This document shows positions 44,686 to 53,198 of a DNA stretch of 64,000 nt, in pieces. Each line of letters begins with the position of its first letter. The stretch's first letter is position 1. Location: positions 62,001 through 126,000 of the forward strand of contig JAPLCC010000039.1 of NCBI GenBank assembly GCA_026392415.1, given 5' to 3'. A program made the translations under genes and the position numbers. Below the pieces are notes generated by a model, which searched no databases, was not told the origin of the DNA, and saw nothing but the letters and a program-made list of their open reading frames with translations. The DNA is from Propionibacteriales bacterium (lineage in GTDB: Bacteria; Actinomycetota; Actinomycetes; Propionibacteriales; Nocardioidaceae).

Positions 44686-46271
44686 GGTTCGAGGAGCCCC
44701 ATGGCGGCGCGGCGCTGCTCGCCGCGCAGGACGCCCTTGCGGATCTTCCCGGTGATCGTGCGCGGCAGGGCCTCGACGACGTCGATCCGCTCCGGTCGCT
44801 TGTACGCCGCCAGCCGCTCCGTGCACGACGCCCTGATCGCGTCGACCAGCGACTCGCTGTCGGCGGCCGGGTCGTCCACGACGACGTAGGCGATGACGGC
44901 CTCGCCGGTGCGTTCGTCAGGGGCACCGACCACCGCGGACTGACGGACACCGGCGACCTCGTCGATGACGGCCTCGACCTCGCTCGGGTAGACGTTGAAG
45001 CCGGAGACGATCACCAGCTCCTTGACCCGGTCGACCAGGAACAGGTCGCCGTCGGCGTCCAGGAAGCCGACGTCCCCGGTCGACCACCAGCCGTCGGCCG
45101 CGGGTCCGTCCGACCCGTCGGGCCAGTAGCCACTGAAGAGGTTGGCGCCACGGATCTGGATCTCGCCCGGGTCGTCGGTCTCGGTTCCGCTCAGCGGCTG
45201 GTGGTCCTCGTCGACCAGACGCAGGTCGATCCCGTCGAGGGCGGCGCCGACCGAACCGGGCTTGGGTCGGGCGGACAGCAGTGTGCTGGTCACGACCGGT
45301 GCTGCCTCGGTCAACCCGTAGCCCTGGTGGATCGGGACCCCGGCGAGCGCGGTGAACTCCTCAATGACCTCGGCAGCCAGTGGCGCCGAGCCCGAGAGGA
45401 TCATCCGGACCGGCCCGAGGCGCTCGGCGAGGGCCTCCACGTGCCGCCAGGCGGCGAACACGGGCGGCGCGACGGGGATGACGCTGCAGGCCTCGTCCTC
45501 GATCAGGTCGAGGGTGCCCTCGGGGTCGAATCGTTCGGCGAGCACCAGCTTGGCGCGATGTCGGATCACGCCACCGAGCACGGCACCGAGGCCGTAGACG
45601 TGGAAGAGCGGGAGGACGCCGAGCACGACGTCGTTGGTGTGGATCATCGACGGCTGCACGTCGGCCACCTGGGCGACGTTGGCGAGCAGCGCCCGGTGGG
45701 TCAGCATCGCGGCACGCGGCACCCCGGAGGTGCCGCTGGTGTAGAGCAGGACCGCGAGCTTCTCCGGATCCAGCAGTGGCGGGACCTCTCGGCCGCTCTC
45801 GGCGCGGAGGTCGTCGTAGGACCGCTCGCCGGGACGGGCGTCGAGGTCGACGGCGACGACCTGCGGCGGCGTACGACCCTCGACGGGGTGCTCGACCGCG
45901 GCCCGGACGGCGTCGATCGAGGTCCCGTCGACCACCACCAGGCGTGCGCCCGAGTCGGCGATCATCCGCCCGAACTCCTCGGGCGTGGAGCCCGGGTTGA
46001 CCGGTACGGCGACGGCCTGGGTGCGCAGGATGCCCAGGTAGGAGGCCACGAACTCGAGCCGGTTGCCCATCGCGACCATCACCCGGTGACCGGCCAGGAT
46101 CCCGGCCGCACCGAGCCCCGTGGCAATCCGCCCGACCTCGTCGTCGAGCTCTCCCCAGGTCAGTCCGCGCCCTCCGGCCTCGACGATCGCGAGGCGGTTC
46201 GGCAGGTCCACCGCGGCAGCACGCACCAGTGCGGCGACGTCGGGCGCGGTGGGGGCCTCCGAAAGCGGCAT
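44682..46271 (-). CDS. AMP-dependent acyl-CoA ligase (long-chain fatty-acid-CoA ligase-like)
   Basis: 529 aa, ANL superfamily. Motifs: LLYTSGTSGVPRAAMLTHRAL near residue 170 (ATP loop, shown as YTSGTSGVPRAAMLTHR), QGYGLTEAAPV, GWWSTGDVGFLDADGDLFLVDR (in part) and the C-terminal lysine in PRTITGKIRKG. The substrate is a carboxylic acid of unknown chain length. Divergent from the HAD-IB gene. Confidence 0.9.
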   Translation of the reverse strand: MPLSEAPTAPDVAALVRAAAVDLPNRLAIVEAGGRGLTWGELDDEVGRIATGLGAAGILAGHRVMVAMGNRLEFVASYLGILRTQAVAVPVNPGSTPEEFGRMIADSGARLVVVDGTSIDAVRAAVEHPVEGRTPPQVVAVDLDARPGERSYDDLRAESGREVPPLLDPEKLAVLLYTSGTSGVPRAAMLTHRALLANVAQVADVQPSMIHTNDVVLGVLPLFHVYGLGAVLGGVIRHRAKLVLAERFDPEGTLDLIEDEACSVIPVAPPVFAAWRHVEALAERLGPVRMILSGSAPLAAEVIEEFTALAGVPIHQGYGLTEAAPVVTSTLLSARPKPGSVGAALDGIDLRLVDEDHQPLSGTETDDPGEIQIRGANLFSGYWPDGSDGPAADGWWSTGDVGFLDADGDLFLVDRVKELVIVSGFNVYPSEVEAVIDEVAGVRQSAVVGAPDERTGEAVIAYVVVDDPAADSESLVDAIRASCTERLAAYKRPERIDVVEALPRTITGKIRKGVLRGEQRRAAMGLLEP

Positions 46272-46337
46272 GGGGGCGATCCTACGACCGCCGGCCGTCG
46301 GGGACGGCGGATCTCCGAGACGTCCTAAGGTTGGGCC

Positions 46338-47225
46338 ATGACCCCGCCTGCCGATCGTCCGCGCCGGATGGACCTGCAGCAGCGTTCGACGCTGGCAGGC
46401 GAAGCCGCTGCCGCGGCTGCCGAGGTGGAGAGCGCGCTGACCCTGCCGGCCGACGACCGCACCGCCGCTTTCTTCGACGTCGACAACACGGTGATGCAGG
46501 GAGCGAGCATCTTCCACCTCGCGCGCGGCCTGTACCGCCGCAAGTTCTTCACCAAGCGCGACATCGTCGGCGCCGCGTGGAAGCAGGCGTACTTCCGGAT
46601 CGCCGGTGTCGAGGACCCCGAGCACGTCGCCGAGGCACGCAACTCCGCGCTCGCATTCATCGCGGGCCACACCGTCGCCGAGCTCGAGGAGATCAGCGAG
46701 GAGATCTTCGACGAGTCGATGGCGCAGCGGATCTGGCCCGGCACCCGTGCCCTGGCCAAGATGCACCTCGACCAGGGCCATCGGGTGTGGTTGGTGACCG
46801 CCGCGCCGATCGAGATCGCCAGCATGATCGCCCGCCGCCTCGGCCTCACCGGCGCGCTCGGCACCGTTGCCGAACACGTCGACGGCGTCTACACCGGCCA
46901 GCTGGTCGGCGAGATGCTCCACGGTCCGGCAAAAGCGGTCGCGGTGAAGGCGATCGCTGAACGCGAAGGACTGGACCTCGCCGGTTGCTCGGCCTACAGC
47001 GACTCCTACAACGACCTGCCGATGCTGAGCGTCGTGGGCGACCCGTGTGCGATCAATCCCGACGCGAAGCTGCGCGCCCATGCTCGCGCCGAAGGCTGGC
47101 GGATCCGCGACTACCGGACCGGCCGCAAGGCGGCCCGGGTCGGTCTGATCGCGGGCTCGGCAGGCGCGGGCGCGGCCGTTGCCGGCGCCGTCGTACGCCG
47201 TCAGGTACGCCGCCACCTGTCCTGA
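46338..47225 (+). CDS. HAD-IB family hydrolase (SerB-like phosphatase)
   Basis: 295 aa. Nucleophile motif FFDVDNTVMQGAS near residue 45, motif II LVTAAP near residue 152, and motif III/IV YSDSYNDLPML near residue 222. The C-terminus ends in a hydrophobic segment (VGLIAGSAGAGAAVAGAVV) that may be a membrane anchor. Related to Rv0505c-type phosphatases. Substrate unknown, possibly a phospholipid or serine phosphate. Confidence 0.88.
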   Translation: MTPPADRPRRMDLQQRSTLAGEAAAAAAEVESALTLPADDRTAAFFDVDNTVMQGASIFHLARGLYRRKFFTKRDIVGAAWKQAYFRIAGVEDPEHVAEARNSALAFIAGHTVAELEEISEEIFDESMAQRIWPGTRALAKMHLDQGHRVWLVTAAPIEIASMIARRLGLTGALGTVAEHVDGVYTGQLVGEMLHGPAKAVAVKAIAEREGLDLAGCSAYSDSYNDLPMLSVVGDPCAINPDAKLRAHARAEGWRIRDYRTGRKAARVGLIAGSAGAGAAVAGAVVRRQVRRHLS

Positions 47226-47308
47226 TCGGGCCGACCGGAGCGAGTGCCGGTCGTTGAATTGACCACACGGAATTGTCCGATCGGTCGTCTCAGCAGATCC
47301 ACAGATTG

Positions 47309-47337
47309 GGTAACACTGAGAGCCGTTTCACCGTACG
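47309..47337 (+). promoter_or_regulatory. BldN-type promoter candidate upstream of the sigma gene
   Basis: GGTAAC at 47309-47314, 17 bases, CGTACG at 47332-47337. Same geometry as the promoters at 48212 and 33386, so the sigma factor may activate itself. The transcript would start near 47344, and the ATG at 47371 follows a GGGAGGGG site. Confidence 0.55.
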
Positions 47338-47370
47338 ATGCTCCGTGGGGGTACAGGGAGGGGACCGGGG

Positions 47371-48177
47371 ATGTCCTGGGAAAGCAGTAGCACCGCGCGT
47401 GGGCTCGAAGCCCTGCGCGCCGCTGTGCTGACTGCGCTGTCCCTCGAACCTGCTCCTGCCTTCGCCGGGATCGGCACGCTGCCGACGGCCGGCCGAACCC
47501 GCCACGGCGACCACTGGTTGCTCAACGAGGCTGGACCCCAGCTGCCCGGCGACGACTTCGACCGGAGCCCCGAGTCCACGCCCTACGGCGACGCCACGCT
47601 GGCCACGTCCTCGGAGGACTCGCCCGAGGCCCGCGAGCGACTGATCGGCCTCGTCGAGCTCGCCCGCGGCGGCGACTCCGAGGCCTTCGGCCTGCTGTAC
47701 GACCACTACCAGTCGTCGGTCTACCGCTTCCTCTACTACCGCACCCGGTCGGTGGTGGTGGCCGAGGACCTCTGCTCGGAGACCTTCTTCCGGGCGCTGC
47801 GCAACATGTCGTCGTTCCGCTGGCAGGGCAAGGACTTCGGCGCCTGGCTGATGACCATCGCCCGCAACCTCGCGACCGACCACTTCAAGGCCGGTCGCAC
47901 CCGCCTCGAGCTCACCACCGAGGACATGGGTCAGCACGACGACTCGACCGAGGGCCCCGAGAACGCCGTCCTCGCCGGTCTGACCAACGAGATCCTGCTC
48001 GAGTCGCTCACCAAGCTCCCCAACGAACAGCGCGACTGCCTGATCATGCGCTTCCTGCAGGGCATGAGCATCGCCGAGACGGCCGCTGCCCTGGGCCGCA
48101 GCGACGGCGCGATCAAGCAGCTGCAGCTCCGCGGTGTCCGCAACCTTGCCAAGCTGATGCCGGAGGGCCTGCGATGA
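47371..48177 (+). CDS. ECF sigma factor, BldN-like
   Basis: 268 aa, RNA polymerase sigma factor. A long N-terminal extension (about 85 residues), as in BldN, precedes region 2 (LLYDHYQSSVYRFLYYRTRS, EDLCSETFFRALRN, WLMTIARNLATDHFK) and region 4 (LTKLPNEQRDCLIMRFLQGM and AAALGRSDGAIKQLQLRG). The start MSWESSSTARG follows GGGAGGGG; an ATG 11 codons upstream lies right at the predicted -10 and is rejected. The next gene encodes its likely anti-sigma factor. Confidence 0.9.
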   Translation: MSWESSSTARGLEALRAAVLTALSLEPAPAFAGIGTLPTAGRTRHGDHWLLNEAGPQLPGDDFDRSPESTPYGDATLATSSEDSPEARERLIGLVELARGGDSEAFGLLYDHYQSSVYRFLYYRTRSVVVAEDLCSETFFRALRNMSSFRWQGKDFGAWLMTIARNLATDHFKAGRTRLELTTEDMGQHDDSTEGPENAVLAGLTNEILLESLTKLPNEQRDCLIMRFLQGMSIAETAAALGRSDGAIKQLQLRGVRNLAKLMPEGLR

Positions 48178-48211
48178 ACGCCTTCGCGATGAGTCACCGG
48201 CGTGTCGTCGG

Positions 48212-48240
48212 CGTAACTTCCACTGTTGTTCCTTCGTTTG
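48212..48240 (+). promoter_or_regulatory. BldN-type promoter candidate upstream of the anti-sigma gene
   Basis: CGTAAC at 48212-48217, 17 bases, CGTTTG at 48235-48240. A near match to CGTAAC/CGTTNA, in the gap between the sigma and anti-sigma genes. In Streptomyces the anti-sigma gene rsbN is, as I remember, under BldN control. Confidence 0.6.
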
Positions 48241-48286
48241 ATCTGTGTACGGATCGAAGGGTCTACCGGACCCTGCTGACGCGAGG

Positions 48287-49393
48287 ATGGACATGGTGAT
48301 GCGCGGGAACGCCTGGTCGCGAAGCGCCGAGGAGTTCGATGCCCTGGTGACCGGCAAGGCCGGCGACACCGAGGGACATCGCGAACTGCTCGACGTGGTG
48401 GCTGCGCTGCGCTCGGTGGAGCCCGTCTCCGCCCGGCCCGACTTCGTCGCCTCGCTGCGCACCCAGCTGATCGCTGCTGCCGAGCGCGAGCCCGCCCGTG
48501 TCGAGGAAGAACTCGCTGCCCGGCTCACGCCGCGTCAGCGTCGCGGCTCCCGCGAGCGTCGCCTGGCGGCCCTGGTCGGCGGCTTCGCCGTCGTGTCGGC
48601 CACCGGTTCGATGGCGATGGCCTCGCAGGGCGCACTTCCGGGCGACGTCCTCTACCCGGTCAAGCGTGCGATCGAGAACGCCCAGACCAACCTCCAGCCC
48701 GACGGCGCGTCGAAGGCCGAGACGCTGCTCGCACACGCCGAGGCCCGGCTCGACGAGGTGCGCGAACTGACGGCCCGCAACGCCGACTCCGCGGTCATCT
48801 CCTCGACGCTGCAGGACTTCACCGACCAGACCGAGCAGGCGTCCGAGTTCACGCTCGACGACTACGCCACGACCGGCAAGGGTGAGCGGATCGCCGATCT
48901 GCGCGCGTTCGCCGCCGACAGCATGGACGTCCTGGGTGCCCTCGGCCCCGTCGTTCCCGCCGACAGTCGCTCGATCCTGATCACCGCGACGCAGACGGTC
49001 CGCCAGGTCGACGTCGCCGCATGGGAAGCCTGCGCCGAGTGCGCCACCGGCGATCTCGCCCAGATCCCCGACTTCGCGCTCCAGTCGGCCACCAAGCTGC
49101 TCAGCGGCGTGATCCCCGACGTGGCGTCGCCCACCAAGACCGACAAGTCGCCGGCCAAGCCGAACGACAAGCCGAGCAAGTCCGCCGAGACGCCGGACGA
49201 GACGCCCGAAGGCACCGAGGCCCCCGTGCCCGAGGCGCCGATCGATCTCCCGACCACCATCGGCAAGACGGTCGACTCGGTCACCGGTGGCGTCGACGGC
49301 AACCCGGACGACGACGGGGACGACGACACCCTGACCGGCACCCTGATCGACGGCGTCGGCGGGCTGCTCGGCGGCCTGGGGCTGATCAAGTAA
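48287..49393 (+). CDS. Anti-sigma factor, RsbN-like (DUF5667)
   Basis: 368 aa. Cytoplasmic N-terminal domain (about 100 residues, LLDVVAALRSVEPVSARPDFVASLRTQL), one membrane helix (LAALVGGFAVVSATGSMAMAS near residue 105, shown in part), and an external DUF5667-like domain with LPGDVLYPVKRAIE. A Pro/Asp/Glu-rich C-terminal tail follows. Probably holds the sigma factor at the membrane. Several ATGs are possible (48287, 48293, 48299); the GAGG before them favours the later ones slightly. Confidence 0.85.
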   Translation: MDMVMRGNAWSRSAEEFDALVTGKAGDTEGHRELLDVVAALRSVEPVSARPDFVASLRTQLIAAAEREPARVEEELAARLTPRQRRGSRERRLAALVGGFAVVSATGSMAMASQGALPGDVLYPVKRAIENAQTNLQPDGASKAETLLAHAEARLDEVRELTARNADSAVISSTLQDFTDQTEQASEFTLDDYATTGKGERIADLRAFAADSMDVLGALGPVVPADSRSILITATQTVRQVDVAAWEACAECATGDLAQIPDFALQSATKLLSGVIPDVASPTKTDKSPAKPNDKPSKSAETPDETPEGTEAPVPEAPIDLPTTIGKTVDSVTGGVDGNPDDDGDDDTLTGTLIDGVGGLLGGLGLIK

Positions 49394-49420
49394 CTGCCGT
49401 TTCAGGCAGTTGTCGCAGTC

Positions 49421-49443
49421 CAGGTGACCCCCAGGGTCACCTG
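49421..49443. terminator. Convergent terminator hairpin
   Basis: CAGGTGACCC, loop CCA, GGGTCACCTG: a perfect 10-bp stem that covers the acyltransferase stop codon. A second 7-bp hairpin (AACTGCC/GGCAGTT) sits over the anti-sigma stop at 49392-49411. Confidence 0.7.
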
Positions 49444-50645
49444 AAGACGCTCTGCCTCTGCATGAGCAGGCTGTAGAGCGTCTGCTGGATCGTCTCGCGC
49501 ACCTGGTCGGTCACGTTGAAGACCAGCATCGGGTCCTCGGCTGCGCCGGCGTCGTACTCGTCGGTGCGGATCGGCTCGCCGAACTCCAGCAGCCACTTCG
49601 ACGGCAACGGAACCAGGCCGAGCGGACCGAGCAGCGGGAAGAACGGCGTGATCGGGATGTAGGGCACGCCGATCAGGCGGGCCAGCGACGGGATGTTCCC
49701 GACGAGCGGATAGATCTCCTCGGCGCCGACCACCGACAACGGCACGATGGGGACACCGGTGCGAAGGGCTGCGGACACGAAGCCTCCGCGGCCGAAGCGC
49801 TGGAGCTTGTAGCGGTCCGAGAACGGCTTGCCGATTCCCTTGAAACCCTCGGGCCACACGCCGACGAGTTCGCCACCGCGCAGCATCCGCTCGGCGTCCT
49901 CGGTGCAGGCCAGCGTGGCGCCGCCCTTGCGGGCCAGGGCACCGACCACCGGCAGCCGGAAGACGAGGTCTGCGCCCAGGGGGCGCAGGTGCCGGCCGGT
50001 CTGCTCGTGGATCGACGCAATCGTCATCAGGCCGTCGATCGGGATCGTGCCCGAGTGGTTCGAGACGACCAGGGCGCCGCCCTGGGCGGGGATGTTCTCC
50101 GCTCCGCGGACCTCGATCCGGAACCACTTCTGCGCGATCGGGCGCAGGGCAGCGAGGAAGAACCGGGTGGTGACCTCTTCGTCGAAGCCGTACTCGTCGA
50201 CGGTGTAGTCGCCGGTCAGCCGTCGACGGAGGAAGGCCAGGAATCGGGCGAGCTGCGGCTCCCACTGGTCGCCGAAGAGCTCGCGACTGGCGTGCTGGAA
50301 CGCCGCGAGCCAGTCGCCGACCGGGATGCCGGCCAGCGGACTGGACGATCGCTCTTCGGTGCGCGCCGGTGCCACCAGGCCGGACGGTACGGCGGCAGCG
50401 TCGTCGAGCAGCGACGCGGTCCGGATGACCGGCTCGTCCTCGACCGGCGTGGTCGCGATGACGTCGTCGGTGTCGCGGGTGGGCGGTTCCGCCACCGGGG
50501 CCGATGGCGTCGGCTTAGCAGCGGGAGACTTCTTGTTCGCGCCGCTCTTCGCCGCGAGGCCGCGGGCGGCCGACGACGAGCGAACGCCGGCGCCACGACC
50601 CGGCTGGCCGCGGGTACCGATCGGGATGATGTCAGCGTCGGCCAT
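49437..50645 (-). CDS. Lysophospholipid acyltransferase-like protein (PlsC family)
   Basis: 402 aa. A long variable N-terminal region rich in Ala/Pro/Ser (about 1-110) precedes the acyltransferase domain with VVSNHSGTIPIDG near residue 200 (variant of the HX4D site), VGVWPEGFKGIGK near residue 255 and VPIVPLSVVGAEEIYP (in part). Similar to Rv0502-type proteins from memory. Predicted to acylate a glycerophospholipid or other lipid at the membrane. Overlaps the epimerase gene by 14 bases. Confidence 0.86.
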   Translation of the reverse strand: MADADIIPIGTRGQPGRGAGVRSSSAARGLAAKSGANKKSPAAKPTPSAPVAEPPTRDTDDVIATTPVEDEPVIRTASLLDDAAAVPSGLVAPARTEERSSSPLAGIPVGDWLAAFQHASRELFGDQWEPQLARFLAFLRRRLTGDYTVDEYGFDEEVTTRFFLAALRPIAQKWFRIEVRGAENIPAQGGALVVSNHSGTIPIDGLMTIASIHEQTGRHLRPLGADLVFRLPVVGALARKGGATLACTEDAERMLRGGELVGVWPEGFKGIGKPFSDRYKLQRFGRGGFVSAALRTGVPIVPLSVVGAEEIYPLVGNIPSLARLIGVPYIPITPFFPLLGPLGLVPLPSKWLLEFGEPIRTDEYDAGAAEDPMLVFNVTDQVRETIQQTLYSLLMQRQSVFR

Positions 50646-51705
50646 CGTGGTCTCCGGCAACCGTGAGCTGGGCGGGACGGTCTTCGTCGACCGGGGGCAG
50701 GTGCTCGGCCACGGCAGCGAGGACACGGTCCGCGCGACCGCCCGCCGGCGGCAGGGTGGCGATGAACTCGGCGAACGCCTCGGCCGTCGAGTACTGAGGC
50801 TCGAAGCCCAGATCAGCACGCATCCGGGTGGTGTCGACGCCGCGGCCGTAGGTCAGGAACGCGACCAGCTCCGGGGACAGGTCGGCCACGCGGGCCGACT
50901 TGAGGACCGAACCGAGGCCGCCGAAGGCGATGCCGGGCATGGGGACGCTGGTGCGACCCATCCGGCGCAGCGCCTGGGAGAGCATGAGCAGTCCGTCACC
51001 GGCGACGTTGAAGGTGCCGCCCTGGTCGGAGAGCACGGCATGGCGCAGCACGCGGTTCAGGTCGGTCTCGTGGAGGAACTGCAGGCGCGGGTCGAAACCC
51101 AGCACCGTCGGGATGACCGGCAGGCGGAGGTAGGAGGCCAGCGGACTCACCACGCGGGGGCCGATGACGTTGGCGCAGCGCAGCATCGTGACCTGGACGT
51201 CGGGGCGGCGCCGGGCGAAGCCACGGACGTAGCGCTCGACCTCGTTGACGTCCTTGGCGTACCCGGTGCGCGGAGGACGACGCGGCTCCATGTCCTCGGT
51301 GAACATCGCGGGGTCACGGCTGCTGGCGCCGTACGCGATGGTCGACGACTTCACGACGAGCTGGCGGACCTGCTCGGCCTTCTGGCACGCCGCGAGGAGC
51401 TGCATCGTCCCCATGACGTTCAGTTCCTTCATGGTGCCGCGCGCACCGGCGGAGCCGGGAGTCGCGATGACACTCATGTGGACGACGGTGTCGACGTCCT
51501 CCTTGGCGATCACCTTGGCGATCACCGGGTTGCGGATGTCGGCGCGCACGAAAGTGACGTCGCCGAGATCTCCGCGGGGCGGGATCACGTCGACGCCGAT
51601 GACGCGGTCGACTCCGGGGTCAGTGGCAAGGGTCCGTGCGAACGTGCGTCCGAGGTCACGGGAGACTCCCGTGACCAGGACCGTGCGACCGGCGCCCATA
51701 CCCAC
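50632..51705 (-). CDS. NAD-dependent epimerase/dehydratase
   Basis: Extended SDR-fold protein of 357 aa. The NAD site is VLVTGVSRDLGRTFA near residue 9, an unusual variant of GxxGxxG. The catalytic Ser-Tyr-Lys is in VKSSTIAYG and TGYAKDVNEVE (YxxxK, near residue 148). Like Rv0501 (galE2) it lies between bS22 and the acyltransferase, so a sugar-nucleotide epimerase is likely, but the substrate is unproven. Confidence 0.85.
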   Translation of the reverse strand: MGMGAGRTVLVTGVSRDLGRTFARTLATDPGVDRVIGVDVIPPRGDLGDVTFVRADIRNPVIAKVIAKEDVDTVVHMSVIATPGSAGARGTMKELNVMGTMQLLAACQKAEQVRQLVVKSSTIAYGASSRDPAMFTEDMEPRRPPRTGYAKDVNEVERYVRGFARRRPDVQVTMLRCANVIGPRVVSPLASYLRLPVIPTVLGFDPRLQFLHETDLNRVLRHAVLSDQGGTFNVAGDGLLMLSQALRRMGRTSVPMPGIAFGGLGSVLKSARVADLSPELVAFLTYGRGVDTTRMRADLGFEPQYSTAEAFAEFIATLPPAGGRADRVLAAVAEHLPPVDEDRPAQLTVAGDHDGRR

Positions 51706-51764
51706 TGACTCCTCGGTTCAGGCCGACGCGCACCAGGCGCGCGGCATGACCACTTGCTGCAGAA

Positions 51765-51866
51765 TTACTTGCCGAGCTTGCGACGCTGAACGCGCGTCTT
51801 CTTCAGCAGCTTGCGGTGCTTCTTCTTCGCCATCCGCTTGCGGCGCTTCTTGATGACAGAACCCAC
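51765..51866 (-). CDS. Small ribosomal protein bS22 (33 aa, AURKAIP1/COX24 type)
   Basis: The 33-residue product is almost half lysine and arginine: [19 protein letters not shown] then [17 protein letters not shown] start with GGAGAGG 8 bases upstream. This tiny protein is a mycobacterial and actinobacterial ribosomal subunit, found near the decoding region of the 30S subunit. Position between the HTH gene and the epimerase matches M. tuberculosis Rv0500B, from memory. Confidence 0.9.
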   Translation of the reverse strand: MGSVIKKRRKRMAKKKHRKLLKKTRVQRRKLGK

Positions 51867-52057
51867 GTGGAACCTCTCCAGATCGCCGGGCGTCGTCGCC
51901 CAGCGGAACGTTCGACGCTCCGGGCAGACCCCGGAGCACCCGGTCAGCCTATCGGTGACCGCGTGACCGCGGTGAATCTGCGTGAGAGATGGGATGAAGA
52001 TCGCATGACGCGAGTGAGCCCGGACCCGGCCAACGGCGGGGTCCGGGGCCGGCTGGA

Positions 52058-52273
52058 TCAGCCGGCGTCGTAGAAGGACTTGCGGAGATATTCGTTGACG
52101 TTGTCCTCGGTGACCCGGAACGAACGACCGACCCGCACCGCGGGCAGCTCGCCGTTGTGGACCAACCGGTAGACGGTCATCTTGGAAACGCGCATGACCG
52201 AGGCGACCTCGGCGATGGTGAGGAACTTGGGGTCCGGAAGGGACTCGGTGCGCTCGCGCGACGAAGGAGCCAT
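52058..52273 (-). CDS. Small helix-turn-helix DNA-binding protein (excisionase/MerR-like)
   Basis: 71 aa. A single winged [41 protein letters not shown] (parts [20 protein letters not shown] and [18 protein letters not shown]), with the recognition helix SKMTVYRLV. This is the helix_turn_helix_17 type found in excisionases but here in a conserved chromosomal slot next to bS22 and proC, like Rv0500A. Its regulon is unknown. Start at [11 protein letters not shown]. Confidence 0.85.
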   Translation of the reverse strand: MAPSSRERTESLPDPKFLTIAEVASVMRVSKMTVYRLVHNGELPAVRVGRSFRVTEDNVNEYLRKSFYDAG

Positions 52274-52499
52274 GACAACCACCGCTTTCTGCGCGCCCGT
52301 CACCGCCTTCCCCAGCCGTGATCTGCGGACGCCTGAGCGTGACAATAGGGCCAGATGTGACGCATGGGGAAGAGATTCACGCATGAAACTTTTGGGATGT
52401 CGGCGTGTCGTCTTGACCAGGGCCTTGAAATGACACCCATGTGATTCTTCGGCGCCCCGCTTCCAGCGCCTGTCGGTGGGCGCTGGCAGACTTCGCGCC

Positions 52500-53192
52500 A
52501 TGACGTTCCAGGCGCTGCTCCTCGACCTGGACGACACCTTGGTCGACCACCGCGGAGCGGCCGATCGTGGCCTCCGCGCCTGGCTGACGGGCCTGGGGCT
52601 GGCCGAGTCGCCGGCCGAGCTGGAGAGCCACGTGGAGCGGTGGTTCGTGCTCGAAGCGCGCCACTACGAGCGCGCCCAGCGCCGCGAGCTGACGTACAGC
52701 GAACAGAGGCGGGTGCGGATTCGCGCCTTCCTGCCCGGCTGGGACCTCGCCGACGACGACCTGGCCGACGACGTGTTCGCTGGCTTCCTGGGGTGCTACC
52801 AGGCCGCCTGGCGGGCCTTCGACGACGCGGCCGCGGCCATCGAACGAGCCCGTCGAGCGGGACTTCCCGTCGGGATCCTCACCAACGGCGACCAGACCAT
52901 CCAGACCGAGAAACTGCGCCGCACCGGGTTGCTCCGCAAGGACGTCCCGGTCTTCGCCTCCTCCGCGCTGCCGGCCGCGAAGCCCGACCCCCGCTCCTAC
53001 CTCACGGCCTGCGCGCGCCTCGGGGTCGAGCCGGCGTCGACGCTGATGGTCGGCGACTCGCTGCGCCACGACGTGGTCGGCGCGCAGCGTGCCGGGCTGC
53101 AGGCGCGCCTGCTCGACCGCCACGGCCGTTACGACGGCCCGCAGGCGGGGGCGCAGGTGCGCACCGTGCGCAGCCTGGCCGAAGTGGCCTGA
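52500..53192 (+). CDS. HAD-superfamily hydrolase
   Basis: 230 aa. Nucleophile motif LLLDLDDTLVDHRG at residues 6-19, motif II ILTNGDQ near residue 130, and the Lys and Asp of motifs III/IV in AKPDPRSYL and MVGDSLRHDVVGAQ. Resembles YjjG-type nucleotidases and phosphatases (HAD-IA). A hairpin CCAGCGCC/GGCGCTGG lies at 52463-52486, 14 bases before the ATG. Convergent with proC. Confidence 0.87.
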   Translation: MTFQALLLDLDDTLVDHRGAADRGLRAWLTGLGLAESPAELESHVERWFVLEARHYERAQRRELTYSEQRRVRIRAFLPGWDLADDDLADDVFAGFLGCYQAAWRAFDDAAAAIERARRAGLPVGILTNGDQTIQTEKLRRTGLLRKDVPVFASSALPAAKPDPRSYLTACARLGVEPASTLMVGDSLRHDVVGAQRAGLQARLLDRHGRYDGPQAGAQVRTVRSLAEVA

Positions 53193-53198
53193 CCCGGG

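Noticed and set aside
48245..48286. Upstream start of the anti-sigma gene
   Set aside because: A start codon at 48245 would lie within the predicted promoter/start-site region, so the ATG cluster at 48287-48299 is preferred.
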